Positions 50,407-63,098 of a DNA stretch of 64,000 nucleotides are shown in pieces. The notes beneath the pieces were generated by a model. The model saw only the letters and a program-made list of their open reading frames with translations. It ran no database searches and was not told the origin of the DNA. The stretch is taken from NCBI RefSeq assembly GCF_000524195.1, contig NW_020170383.1:2442103-2506102 (forward strand). The letters are read 5' to 3'. The translations under genes were made by a program, and so were the position numbers. Origin of the DNA: Echinococcus granulosus (taxonomy: Eukaryota > Platyhelminthes > Cestoda > Cyclophyllidea > Taeniidae). The stretch's first letter is position 1. Every line of letters begins with the position of its first letter.

Positions 50407-52436
50407 ATGGATGTTGAAGAGCCGTCATATCATGCATTTTTCTCTGACAATAAGTCGACAGACATAGTCTCGAAGATCGTTTTTAATATTATCCTGTTCG
50501 TCAGCATTGTTGTATGTATTTCTTGCCTAAACAGTTTTCGAGTAAGCATTCTTTCCCCGAATTTTCTTTATTGAGTAGGTGCGTTCTCGGTCACAGCGAA
50601 GTGTGAAATCGATTGGCATCTCTGATTTTCCAACTCTCTTTCTTCCTGTTTCTATAGGCAAACTCGGTTCATTGTCTACCCAAATCCCCGATTACACAAC
50701 AGTATTATCACGCCTCGGTTCTCGAGTCGTTGTAGTTATCTCAAAATGGGCGCAAATCGAAGAATCCCGAGATGATTTGAAGCTTAGAAAATACTTTTCC
50801 CAATGCGACTGTAAAGTTTACTGATAAATCGTTCTTGGGTTTGGAGGCTAGATAGATTATCTATTCAGTTTATTAAAGTCGCCTGGGGGCATTTTTGCGT
50901 CTTTTTTTAAAACATCAGACAAAGTTTATACACAAATAAGGACCACTTTAAGGCAGTGGTTTAAGTAAGAACAGTTACGTATAGTGTATGGACTTGCTTG
51001 ATAACCCTGAAGCTAGTAGTTTACGCCAGCGCCTTTTTCTGTTCAACGCGCACCCACCTAGCACGTCTGAGTTCAAGTATTCCTGCATCTATTGTTAGCT
51101 TCTTTCTCGCCGGAATGGAAGGGATTAATCTTTTCCGACCCATTCACAATGGAATACTCAAGGCTAAACGATTTCTTCGAGTTTGCCTCACAGGCTTTTC
51201 CTGCTAGCATCTTCATAGGCGCCTCTGATCGTGGCATACGGACCTTTTTGAGCACCGCGTCTAAGGAAATCACTCTCACTTCCGACAATTTAAACCGGCT
51301 CGTTCTTCACATACTCTTTGAAGCAATCATGCATTCTTCTTGGGGCGAACGAACTCAATGTGATACTCTGACTGAACTCAATGAACTCTCAAACGGCTTT
51401 TTCCATCTACACATCTTCGGTCATCTTCCAAGGCGTTTTCACGTTGGCGGAAGCGCGCTAACCCACGCAGTCGACCGGTTGGTTGAGCCTCTCGTTCTGT
51501 TTGAGTTGGGTCGAGGCACCAATATAAAATCAGAAACTCTTCTCTCCTATCTCTTGTGGATTAAACGCACTCTCAGCCTTTCCCAACCTCTTGATGACCA
51601 GAAGAGTGAGGATGTGGAGGCGTTTCTTACAAAAAAACATATCAATCACCTCCTGTTTGAAAGCTTTTTCCTCGGACACCACAGTCTCATACCGTGCCTC
51701 CGTACTCTTCTAGCAGCACTAACTGCTCGCCCTGGGTGGGGTCAGCAGCTACTGAGAGAACTCTCCGAACATCGAAGAAGTTGCCCTTACAGGTGCAGAA
51801 AACACACCGCTAATTTGACGGTTAGTAGCGAAAAGCGGGAGGCGACCAGTTCGAGCTGGGTGAGATTTTGGTGCACTTCTCTTTGCAGGAGGAATGCATC
51901 GACCTAGAAACGAGATGCCTCTCCTTCACAAAGGCACTATGTCTCGAGTCTCTGCGTTTCACCGTGGTAGGCTGGCCTCTCGGGTGTTTGCGTGAGGCCT
52001 TTCGAGATGGAGAGAGGTTTCTTGCGGACGACCTGGTCCTCCTCAACGAGCCTGCCGTGTTCCACGACCCAACCATCTGGTTCAAGGAATACCAGGTGGC
52101 CGCCTCCAGGGAACCCTTGCAACATGCCTTCGCACCGATGGAGAGACATGGAAGGCCCGACGCGAATTACCTCGCCTCCCGTGTGTTGCTTAGCTCGAAA
52201 GTATGCTTTCTGCCTCGGGCATTCCTTTTCCGTCTTCTTCTGGCAACCACTGCGCATCTCTTCACCTGGTGCTCTTTCAGGCAGGTCGAGGAGGAATTCG
52301 AGGAATTTCCAAATTTGCCTCTTTTCCTACCGCTAGATTCCTCGTTAATGCGTTGTGCCAACCTGTGCCAAAACGATGTCCGCAGATAACCAAGACGACA
52401 CAATCATCTTCAACGACATATTGCGTATCTAAATAA
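50407..52436 (+). CDS. Divergent cytochrome P450 (CYP7/CYP8-like features)
   Basis: Exon 1, 50407-50541: ATG, then a membrane anchor (IVFNIILFVSIVVCISCL). A 55-bp intron. Exon 2, 50597-50810: FPTLFLPVSIGKLGSL and YTTVLSRLGSRVVVVIS, the usual N-terminal P450 fold. Exon 3, 51099-51820: helical body to the I-helix region FESFFLGHHSLIP followed by LTARPGWGQQLLREL. A 68-bp intron. Exon 4 from 51889: K-helix ALCLESLRF (ExxR), then GERFLADDLVLLNEPAVFHD. P450s are haem monooxygenases of the ER membrane. The usual I-helix AGxDTT is replaced by LGHHSLIP, which resembles CYP7/CYP8 enzymes. The 3' end is unresolved: a candidate haem loop (GIPFPSSSGNHC) reads only in a different frame (52194-52436, possible after intron 52096-52193), while a P450-like C-terminus (FLPLDSS to NDVRR, stop 52389) continues the exon 4 frame. 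An unseen intron, a frameshift or decay would explain this. Confidence 0.72.
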
Positions 52437-52883
52437 GTGTTTTGAGGTATTTGAGACGTGGTCTTTAGTATCGACTGTCAACCCACGGCGTGCATCTGCA
52501 CGTCCAAGAAAAGCGGGGAAAGGTGGTATTAAAATTTACTGGAAGGCACAGACCACAGCCGATAGATGGAACAGGCAAAATATAGTAATGAATGAAGAAA
52601 AGTATGCGAGGAAATTTAGAAGTGGTTGTTGTTCATATGGATAGTGATACGTTAGATAGTAAAGGAATGGGGCGCCTGACGCACGATTCAAGAAATTATT
52701 AAGGCCAATGGTGCGCGCTCGATTGGCCAAGGATTACACAACCAGATAAGATAAATCTAAAACGGAGATGGGTGAGAGCAGATCAACTACTAGGACAAGT
52801 GCATAGTGAGCCGCAATCGATTTCATCACTAGAATTGCCTAGAAAGGCGTCGAATGATTGTAGTAGTACCGAGTACTTAAGTA

Positions 52884-52898
52884 GGGGGGGGGGGGGGG
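52884..52898. repeat. Homopolymer run of 15 G
   Basis: Fifteen consecutive G on the plus strand between the convergent P450 and Rab4 genes. Could be a real G-rich tract or an assembly-sensitive length. Confidence 0.8.
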
Positions 52899-53101
52899 TT
52901 CGGAACAATCAAGGATTCAGCCAAATCCCATAACTGCTTAGTGGGCCTAACGGTAGGGGGTGCTGCATATTGGCCTATCTGGGAAATTACCAATGGGTAA
53001 AAAGCGCTTTCTGATGAGCATCCTCAGTATTTTAATCTCCGGGATCAGCGTGGATCAAATTCATTACGAGAGGCTGGGAGCGCTTACTAAAAAGGACAAG
53101 C

Positions 53102-53835
53102 TTAACAGCCACCAGAACAGCTGACTCGATTCTGACTAGGGGGAGCACGATGAAGGTAACCCCCACCAGAACTCGAGGCGGGCAGGAACATGTCGGTGGA
53201 CTGGGTAGCTTTAGCTCGTTCGAGAGCTGTCCGTGCAGCTGCGTAGAAGGCCTCCTGAATATTTTCCCCCAACTTAGCAGAAGTCTCGATGAAGTCGTGA
53301 ACCCCATTGTCCCTGGCGAACTGACGAGCTTCTTCCTCGTTCACCTTCAAAAAGAGCAAAAATTTGCAACACCTCCTTGATCTAAATAGACAGTCAGACC
53401 ATCGACATTAAACGACGTTTTCGACGACCAAATGAGGCTAACCTCTCGGCGTTCAGCAGCAAGATCAGATTTGTTGCCGACGAGAACGACTGCAAGGTCG
53501 GGCTTTGAAAGTTCACGCACACTGGAAATCCAATCGGCAACACGATTAAAGGACTCTCGACATGAAATATCGTATACGACAAGTGCACCGGCGGCGCCTC
53601 GATAGTAAGACCGAGTGACACACTGAAATCTTTCCTGGCCAGCGGTGTCCCATATTTGTAGCTTAAGAGATTCTCCACCTACTTGAATTACTTTCGTGCC
53701 GAATTCGACACCTATAGTGTGAAGCATATCCTCCTTAAAGGTGTCTTCAATAAAACGCCTCAATATACAGGTTTTGCCTGTGGAAGCGTCCCCAATAATA
53801 AGAAACTTCAACAAGTAGTCGTAGGAATCCACCAT
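53102..53835 (-). CDS. RAB4: Rab4-like small GTPase
   Basis: Two exons, 53835-53443 and 53344-53102, separated by a 98-bp GT-AG intron, phase 0, giving 210 aa (family about 213-218). It starts [16 protein letters not shown], close to Rab4. GTPase motifs are complete: P-loop GDASTGKT, effector region with [17 protein letters not shown] of switch II followed by [12 protein letters not shown], guanine-binding GNKSD, and ETSAK. Rab4 directs rapid recycling from early endosomes to the plasma membrane. The C-terminus is CSGGC rather than the usual CGC or CC, so the double prenylation motif is atypical. It is convergent with the P450, about 670 bp apart. Rab14 is the nearest alternative and fits the N-terminus less well. 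Confidence 0.9.
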
Positions 53836-54252
53836 CAGGCCTCTCAGGCACTACACCAACACCGACAGGACCAACGGTGTGGAAGTCATTACCATCATCT
53901 ACGTAGCCCCGATAAATTTTAAGCTTCAGATCTTACCTTTCTGCTTTTCGAATACTCCATTTCAAAACTTTGGTTTATAAGCTTGCAATAAAATGCCTTA
54001 GCATAATTCGAAAAATAAATTTGTTAAGGGATTTGATGCGCTGCAGAGTTCAAAATCACAACAGCTTGTCACCAATACCAAGAGGCAGCTTGGATTTTTA
54101 CGCCTAACACTGTTTTTCTTTACTTCAAAACTTTGTTTGACCATGCAGTTATCTGTTTTTGGATACTTCGCTTCCTGCAGATCATGCTTCCGCCCAACAG
54201 CGCGACGTTGGGCCTATTGTATTAGAAATCCGACCCTTTTTAATATTATCCT

Positions 54253-54448
54253 TGTTATAAGATGGTGGTTTATCCCTCGGCATTGGTGAGGCGCCGCTTT
54301 TGTACTTTGAATTGGCCTCCTTGTACCTCGCTGGGCGGGTTGGCCTTCGGGCCATGCCGATAGCCCAGACACCTTCTCCGTGCTGAATATATATTCTGTT
54401 CGAGTATTGTGTCTTCCTTTGTCTTCAGGGAATCTCGGTAGGCCACAA
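54253..54448 (+). repeat. LTR-like repeat copy, solo
   Basis: Starts TGTTATAAGATGG, carries the CTCGGCATTGGTGAGG and GGTTGGCCTTCGGGCCATG blocks and the CTTCAGGGAATCTCGG segment, and ends around GGCCACAA, followed by TTTGGTCTCGGG. About 196 bp with no partner nearby, so it looks like a solo LTR. Confidence 0.6.
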
Positions 54449-56660
54449 TTTGGTCTCGGGATGCTACGATTATTATATATCTTTAGAGCTTTTTGATTTC
54501 GTAGAAAGAGTCGCAGGGAAGAGTTGGGGCAGATGTATCTGCTCTTTGCCTGACGAATATCAAGGCAAGCAGCTTTGTGAATTAGATGGCATTAATACCA
54601 TTAATTTCTCGCAAACCTTTCATACGCCAAATATTTAAGTAGATAAATATGGAGATGATTGCCTAAAAAAGCTTTTTAATAACAAAAATTTTGTTGCAGT
54701 TCCCCGGTGATTCCTGGGTTTGTAAAAATCCTGATTTTAAAGCAGCATATGTTTTGCTAACCTACTGAAAGGCTGATAGTCTTCCGGTAAAATCTCGAGG
54801 CCATGCTGTTGAGTGGAGGCGCAATGGCTGTGCTTTAATATCCCGCATAGCCTAACCGCTAAGTCAGTTTGTGTTTTTGATGCTTGTAATGCTATCGTAA
54901 ACAATTTAACGTGACATCTGTCCATTATCATAGATTTCTCATTACAACTTAATTTCGTTATTGACATCCATCAGGTTATCTATATTTCAGTCGTTTTATT
55001 TAAGTACCGGATAGGTATGTCACTTGTAATTTGTAAATTAATTGCATTTATTGAAGGGTTTTAGTTACTCATCCTAAATTGTCCGATTTCTTCCGTGTGA
55101 ATTGTGGTTAGAAATCATGGACAAATAAAGTTCTACTTAATATACATTGTCGGTCGCCGCTAATTAGATTAATTGTGCGGAACATTTAACACATCGTTAT
55201 CATTGCAATGTTTGTACAGTAAAGCATTAGACATCCTGTTTATTTGTGCTTTTTATCCTCGCGGGCACTCTAGTCTTCTCGTCATATGCTTTTGATCTGC
55301 TTCCCGGAGCCTAGTAACGCTGGCGGTCTCTCAGTTCCTCTGTGTATTAGTATTGTACATTCTTCGTACTACTTTACCTTATTGCTGTATTTGGAAGTGA
55401 TGGGGTGTTACGTTAATGGTAACAACCCAAAACCATAAATATTGTGCTTTTATTCCTGATTGGTAAATCTTAGTGTGATAGAAGAATGTTTCATTACATG
55501 GACGGATAAATTTGTGGAAACCCTCAATCATCAGGTTTAAGATTGCGGCCGCCTTTGGTAGCTGTTCCAATTCCGTGTTCTGCAAGAATGGCGCCGACAA
55601 CGTGAGCGATAACAGGCTTGAACTACTTGGAAAAGTCTTACGTATCTGTCAACGGAACCTACCTGGAGATGTTAATTACATGGGCGAAAGATAGCTTCTT
55701 TGCTTCTCTCCTGGCCGAAAGGGACTCAAACAAATGGATGGACGACACTGAAACGAGAACAGCGGGGAGGAGGAATGGGTGCTAAATGTTGTCCTCGTGG
55801 GACTATCATAGATCATGTCTCTTGTCAGGTGGGTCTACTTTTCGGCAAGCTTTCTTATGAACAGCAATTAGTACACAAGATGTTCCTGTTGTACAGGATC
55901 GTTTGGTCTTGAGCATTATTAACGCTAGGCCGCTTTTTCCTTTTCGATACAGTTCATAGAGATGGCGAAACCCTGAATACAATGCAATTGCTCAGACGCA
56001 TCAGTGCCGTTGAGATCAGATGCATCGTCACATGCAAAAAAGCTGAGTAATTCGCGTTTGTGGTCCGCGAGTTTTATAAACCACCGACTGGCGCGGAATT
56101 TGGCAAAGGGAAGTACTACAGACAGCAAAAAAGGAAAGAGGAGTCATATAGCGACTTGGTATTTTCTTCGACTGTGTTGAACCGCGCAGCCGCCTGGGTC
56201 TCCACTGGCTTTTCTTCCACTCTGGTATGGGTTTCGGTCCAGCCTAATAGTCTCCCGATTCTTCTGTACGCTAGTAATATATGATCTCCATACTATGGCT
56301 TATTACAACCTTGGCAAAGAATTGTGGCTCTACACTACCATTTAAGATACCCCATTCATATTTCTTGAAGAATAGTTGCATTTCATCCAGAGTACATACC
56401 TCGTACTTAGTCCAGCAGCCAAGATTTACCTGATTTGCATACCTATTGCTTCCTCAAGAATCACGGTTTTTCTTTATAGCAGTGTTCGTTACACTGGTAG
56501 CTTTCTCGTGGTTTGAACACGCTAGTCACGAAATTTCGGATAAACTGACTGGTTGCGTTTTATTAGCATCATCGTGGTGATAGTTGTAGTGAAGAAATTA
56601 CAAAATATGTACACCAGACTTTATCGAATGATTGTGAAAAGAAGGCAGCAGAATGAGGGA
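54449..56660. other. intergenic, no supported gene
   Basis: The ETS gene 3' flank (minus strand) and the Rab4 5' side. A plus-strand frame at 55512-55694 and a minus frame at 55379-55600 overlap each other; neither has a domain or a convincing exon border. Confidence 0.4.
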
Positions 56661-58650
56661 TTACGACGCTGAGGTGAAAACACTTTCGTAGGAATGATGT
56701 TGCTTCGACCACGCGACGAATGGCATGGAAAATTGAAAATGCAGCTGTTTGCGAGCCTTCCGGAGCACGCACTCCTTATAGTAGAACCTGTAAAATGCAC
56801 ACTCAATCTAGAACCTTTGCAAATTTACTTCATTTTATTTGATACACGAAGTAACGCAAATGGAATGCTGGCATTTTAATTACCGAAAAACTGAAAGTAT
56901 TTTACTCGTGCTTCTATTTGGATGGCTGTGCAATTTCTACCCACGTCCTCCTAAAAATAGTGACTATTTAAGTAGTACTTAGAGGAGTGAATGATCATAT
57001 GTGTCGCGTCTGTTCAGTGCGCTGTTGGATCACCCTGGAATACCGTTTGAACTATGTGTATAATACAAACAATATTTAACAGAAATTCCTTTCGGGCATT
57101 CTTAATTATAATTTTTTAAGGGGTTTCTCCAGTCTCGAATTCGTTATGGTACTTCATATGAATCAGGCTAGTCATCTCAATGTAAGTAAGCTCTTTCTTA
57201 ACATCGGAAGTCTTACCGCATAGCACGAGCCATCTTCTCGTAGTCCATTCTCTCGTTGCCACGATAGAGGCCCCACTCTTTGGCAGCTTTCTGTGTATCT
57301 GTCACCCGGAACACGCCCGCCGACCGATTGACCCACTTGAAGGCTGATGCCGTCTCGCCGACTGGCCTCGCATCTAGCGAGCGCAGAATGAACTCCCACA
57401 GCTCTAGTTGCCTTCGACTGCGTCCAACACTACCGCTGCCACCATCTGGACCCCTTGAATAGAGGCGTTGGAACACCGAACCTGACCGTTGTGGCCACCA
57501 AGGCTCCGTGTAATCGATTTTCGATGACTGGGTGTGCCGCAAATGTAGAGATGTGTGTGGTCGAGGAGAGGATTTTGCTGCCTTCTTTACAGGCGGTTGA
57601 TTAACATCCTCTTCATCACTGTCATCAAGAGCAGAAGAACAAAGGTCCTCCACCACTTCTACACGTCCCTCAATGAACATGCGACTGCGGTTCCGATGGG
57701 GGGATGCCCCCTCGCTATGATCTTCCTCACCTTCGGAACCAGTCTCTGTGCTCTCAGAGTCCGTAAAAGGTGCAAAATTTCGTCGGAATTCGAGAGAGTT
57801 TAAAACTTTTTTTCGAAGTCGCCGCTGTGTCCGTCGGTATGGGAGGCGGCCTGTCCGAGCATTTGATATTCGTGTTTGAGCAAGAAGGTGGCCTGCATCT
57901 TCCGCCGTGAGAGCTAAAACATTAAATAAGCATTGCATAGTTTATCCGTCTAAGTGTACAGTATTGCCGAATTCTCCATCTATTAAACGATTAAGTCCAC
58001 AATATCCGACCTTGAAAATCGGGTCATTGATGAAGTAATAAACATCAAAAACGTATCTACCCAGCCTTGACGTTTCCATTCTGGCCACGTGGGCACCATC
58101 TACGACTTAACATTTCCGTAATACCTGGCAGTTCCAGCGCAGCCGTCCAGGCATTGTCGGCACTGGCAAGTTGTTCCTCCAATCCATCAGAGGTGGAAGT
58201 AGCCTCAGTCTCATCAAAACCTTGAAGCGAATCGGTACCGAGAAGTGCAGTTTTCTTGGTTTGATATTGGTCTGGAAGAATTGGCAGTAGTGCTAATTTT
58301 GCTGATGTTAAAGGACACTCGCAAGTCACGTCACTTTGCCACAAGCTGTTCACAGGGTCGTCAAAGACGTTCCCCTTCCTTTCAGATGAAGCTGGAAGAA
58401 GGCGCCTTTCTGAATCGTTTTTCCATGGAGATAGAGGTGGAGTTGAATCAGAAGGAGTGTTTGATGCCCCTCGGAGCAAGGAATCCAAGCTACTTGTTGA
58501 TTTTGTGGATCCAGGAGACGTAGGCTTGAGTTCACAAAAGGGAGGCTCTAAGAAGCTGGATGATTCCGTCCAAAAGGGGTCGATAAGACTGTCCATTGCT
58601 CCTGAGGCGAAGCCACTTCCACAGAGGCTAAAGCCAATTTCTGTCATCAC
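56661..58650 (-). CDS. ETS-domain transcription factor
   Basis: Minus strand. First exon 58650 to about 58061 (ATG at 58650, just after an acceptor-like CTCTTTAG, so a 5' UTR intron is possible): Ser/Pro/Glu-rich, no recognisable Pointed domain. Second exon about 57913-57222: basic RRTQRRLRKK, acidic SEGEEDHSEG and DDSDEEDV, then the ETS domain beginning RRQLELWEFILRSLD and continuing KWVNRSAGVFRV, KEWGLYRG and MDYEKMARAMR. Third exon 56787-56661, found from the acceptor TTTTACAG: RFYYKECVLRK, then QLHFQFS, then about 20 residues to the stop. The two DNA-contacting Arg of the recognition helix (R-A-M-R) are present. The domain binds GGAA/T cores. The first junction is unresolved: the obvious donor (GTAGAT after 58061) leaves phase 2 while acceptor TTTTAG (57914) needs phase 1; a donor some 25-35 bp upstream would fit. 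The subfamily cannot be assigned. Confidence 0.85.
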
Positions 58651-61600
58651 AAGGTCTAAAGAGAACGTGTATCAATGGCCTACTATAATGTGCAGTCGTT
58701 AAGCAGCTCAAATTGCCAGATAGAACCTGCAATGCGGGTTGTAGTCGTTTGGACATCTACCAAATCTCAAGAAGAATTTGGACAGTACAACAACAGGCAA
58801 ACTGACTGAAAAAATGTGTTACGATTTACTGAAATATCAATTACTAATTCACTAATGCAGAAGCCTGTTTTAGTAGGACGCTGACGTGAAAAACCAAAGT
58901 TGGCCGTCAGAATATAGTGGGTGTTAATATTTTTCTTCACAAAACCAAATAAAATTGTAAGTTTTGATTCGTACTTTACAAATATTTCAGACAGCTTTAA
59001 AATAAGCGTAAAAGACGTTTGATAAGTGATTTCTAAACATGTCCATTCGGAAATTTAGTAATCAGACTAGTATCATTCGAGCACATTAGGGACAGACATC
59101 AATTGACAAATATATGCTTAAATATTCAGTTTAATGTTATTTATGTAGAGAATTAATATCAAAAATGAATTCTCATTTAAAAGAGTTTGTCTGTGGATTT
59201 ATTGGTAAGGGCCAATTTAATGACCAGGACGCTCTACACCCATTAACTTCGGCCACACCTGCTGAACGCGACTGCTCATCCAAATTGTCCATCGATGTGG
59301 GTGTGGGTGAGTCAGGAAAGTGAGAAATATGGTGGCGCCTGGTTCACCATGGCCTTGGTTCCCATACTCCTTCTCAGCAAGTCCAAGCCAGCGGTTTCTC
59401 ACGTTCAATGAATCATTTCTGTTGCACGCACTTAAATAAGGCTCGCACAATTATTTGCAAAGGATATCGGCTGCATTGCTCCCCAAAACAGCTCGCGACA
59501 AGGCGCGAAACCGCGATCCCACAGCAGATTACAGAATTTGTAACAAGCATGTGAGCGCGCAGACGCTTAGTGAATTCACATTGCGTCTTATTTTAATTGA
59601 GAAAGTTCTAACATTATAGCATGGATTAAAATGCTGAAGACTACTGCATTGTTAAACGAAACAATTTCGGACATAAAGTCTAACAAGCCCAAAATTACGT
59701 ATTTTTGCCATGCATTTAGCCATACTCAGTGTTGGCTGCCGCTGTGGTGGGCTAAAGTCTGCAAACACCCAAATTTGTTGGGGTGCGTATGCACGGATGA
59801 ATAAATCTTTTGTCGCCAAGGTGGCAGAAAAGTTAGGTTTTGTGGACTTTGAACGTTCGAGGTGCAAATGCACCACTTGCACGATTCTAACAGTAAGAAA
59901 ATCAAATTAAAAAAACCGGCATTTGGTGTACTCTTTATGCTGTCACTCAGAGACAGTTGAGACTGGATGAGTAAAAGCGTGTTGGCTTTATGCAATCTGG
60001 TACGGCATGTAAATCATCGAAGGCTGATTTATGAGCTTAATGTAAATTATGTGTTGCACTAGATTCTCCCGCACCTCAAACGCAGCTCTAGGCACGTACT
60101 TGATTCCATGGAATGCGCAAACGTTGCAGCTTTGTCCAGTTACGGCTCGTTCGTGCACGTTTTTGGGCGTGTGTACAAAACTTGTGTGAGTAATTTACCA
60201 TTGACGGATGTTTTTGTACTCGTGGTTTGATTAGTGAATGAACTAGTGCGAAAACGACCAGATAAATCGGAAAATGATGGGTGAGTACCCCTAGCGTCCA
60301 AGGCATTGCTGAGAACAATCTATTGGAATTATAAATCATTTATCTCATTATTCTGTCTCCAATTCAGTACTTCTCCTGATAATGATGAGCAAAGGATCAG
60401 AAATTTTATTAATGACGCTTTATTTATAGAACTGTCTTAAGTGGGCACAATTTCCCAGAACTAATGACATTCGCTTTATTCACCTTTACGGTGAGATACT
60501 ATGCCTAAAACTGAACTACAATGTGAAAATACATATTCTCTCTAACGGTAGTGTAGTTTAGAGGCTTCGAAACTTAAGGCGGCTCTTGGAAACTTTAGCA
60601 AAAGACTGAGAAGAGATTTTCACACACGCAAACTATAGGAGGGGCTGTTTGCGTGAAGGTGTAGGAGATACGTACATGCGTAGGCACGTAGGAATGAGTG
60701 AATGAACGCATGTGTGCATTTAGATAAGGCGACAACAGCGAACAAACGTGCACAACTGAGCCAGTTGGTGGTGGATGGCTGGGCACGCCAAAATACGCGT
60801 GCCTGTGAGGTGTCACGGAAGGCTAACAATTCGTCCTCGTATTTACGCAAGAAGAGGGACATTTGGGTAACGAATCCATGAATAGATCTTCACGTGAAAG
60901 ATTTCTACTTAAACGAGCCTTCAACACATATTGAAGACGAATTTAACAACTGTTGATGGTGGCTAAATACTTTACTAAGAGGTTACGTTCGTGTCTTAAA
61001 ACAGAAAACAATGTGCCTGAATTATTTTTTGCTATCTAAAACCAAAAAAGAAATCCCAAAATTGATGCTGCCCGGGAATTAGCATTTTCATCGCCTTTTT
61101 CTGAAAGTAAATTAGAAAGATGTAGACTCCTGGCTTCCGAGTGGGAATGATGGGTGCTTGAGAAAGTGAAGGAAGTGTTAAATCTGGAAGGTCACGGCAC
61201 TTCCTGCCACCGTTTCTGGGAGAACAGCGGTTTCCACAGAGAGAAAAGTAGTTTTGGTCTTCGAACTGAGTAATGTGCAAAATAACCGGAGAACGAATAC
61301 TGAAATGACAGCTTTTTGATAGCGTGAAAAATATGCTAGGCCCCATGTCTCGCCGGCTAAAATTGCTTTCATTGGAGGTCACTATATCAAAAGTGAAGCC
61401 CTTCTGTCGAAACATAAGTTCATGAAAATAATTGGCTTCGTAAACAAATATAATGCTTTATTTCATCATCCTTCACATGAAAATATCCTGTCACAGCATT
61501 TCCTTAAACAAAAATGTCCGCTGAAACTAATGCAAAGCTGATTAATAACTGTTTTAAAAGCAATTGATTCTGATTTACAAGGAAGGCAGTGGGTGAAGAG

Positions 61601-62640
61601 GTGGTACTTCTGCATGACTTCTCTTACAATAATAAAGCTTGTGAATGGCTTCCCGGTTAATATTATGGTCTGACGAAATAGTGATGAATTCGAGATTTTC
61701 ACACGGCCTTATTCATACCATGAATTGAATTGAATACTACTTTTTTTAATTATCGAAGTGACACGAAAATGTTTTGGTTTAATAATATAGGGTGAAACTT
61801 CACTTTGACAAAGAGTCAAATGGAGAGCTTCCAATTTTTCGTATCGGTTAATACTTTATTGTAAGTTACTCATTAAAAAATTCGAAGTAACACTGATGAA
61901 TGCATAAAAATTTTGTGAATAAGACATTTCATTAAATATGTGGTGAAGAATCATATTACAATAGCATTCATATCGAGTCAACTTATAATTAGGAGTAATT
62001 CTACAATTGTACTTTATTAAATATCGGAAATTTTATGCATGAACTAAACCCTTAAAAATGAAAACACTTACTGAATTAAGAACAGCATAAAGCTAAGCTA
62101 GCAAGATGCGATTTTGCTGGTTGTTTTTAAAGATGTTAATTTGAGTTTTGCATAAGAAATTGGGTGAAGTTAATGAGTGGTTATAACAAATCACGACTCC
62201 ACACATTAATTGGTTGCAGTCTGACTCATGTTAAGCATGCAGGTAGTGACCTCATATGTAATTAATGTTTTTCGAAAAAAAATTGACCCAGTTTTCTCCC
62301 TTCTAAACCATATGAATAATCATTTCACTAGGTAGGAATTTGAACCTTAGGGCACCGTATTTGAACTGACATTGACACTTTCGCAGGACTTTGATGTTTG
62401 CAACGGTGGATAGATTTAAACTCCAAAAGAGCCAGATATCAACGGTATACATCTGGCTTGTGTAATTAGCACATAGCATGTGCTAGAAAACAGCATTAAG
62501 AATCGGTATTTAGGAAGCGTGCTCTTTGTAAACAGATCAGTAAGGTAGATCTACTCACTTTATATTTTACTCCCTTCCTTTGTTTGAAGGCAGGCGATCC
62601 CAAACTGCTGTGTAGACTGTGTTACAGAAGGATTAGACCT
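58651..62640. other. Mostly non-coding, weak minus-strand exon candidates
   Basis: The most coding-like piece is 60862-60748 on the minus strand: ATG, then SLFLRKYEDELLAFRDT and ARVFWRAQPSTTNWL, ending at a GT donor (GTTTGT). It could be a first coding exon. A second candidate is the frame 59450-59217 (minus). Neither belongs to a family I recognise, and no phase-consistent partner was found. The rest of this interval is AT-rich without supported features. Confidence 0.3.
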
Positions 62641-62678
62641 CAGCACAGCACGTCGCCGTGCGCGATTGAAGGTGGCAA

Positions 62679-62749
62679 CCAATCGCTTCTGGGTGGTGAG
62701 TTGCCGTTGTCTGATTGGTGCACCTTGGCCTCTAGAGCCTAACTATTGG
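62679..62749. promoter_or_regulatory. Cluster of three CCAAT boxes
   Basis: CCAAT at 62679-62683 on the plus strand, and ATTGG (CCAAT on minus) at 62714-62718 and 62745-62749. The spacing of 31-35 bp in a locally GC-richer block is typical of NF-Y-bound promoters. No gene start is firmly placed beside it. Confidence 0.4.
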
Positions 62750-63098
62750 TCGATTAGCACACAGCGTTGACGTTGACTGGCTACTCCAAATAGGGAATTA
62801 GAAATAGGCCTTGCTCTTGTTGCTAAGTCTGTTGCTTCCTCCCTGACTCATAGTAGAGGGCGTGGTTATTTTTGGTGGTCGTCGTAGCAACTGTAAACTA
62901 AGACCTAAAATCGAGCTAGTAGGGAGTTGAATAGGGAAGGAATGTGAGTTTGAAAACAAATTAAACAGCTGCAGAAAGATTCTTGAAATATAACATTTAT
63001 TGAGGGAGTCGCGGTTACAGCCTTCATCAATTCTCAAAGGGACAAAATGGTTGTAAAGTCCGTTTTTATAAAGCGTCTTATCTCTATAAACATTAAAC

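Noticed and set aside
57172..57399. Minus-strand frame overlapping the ETS exon
   Set aside because: Shadow of the ETS domain read in a different frame.
61032..61415. 127-codon minus-strand ORF with an overlapping second frame
   Set aside because: Neither frame shows a domain and both have similar composition, so no coding frame can be chosen.
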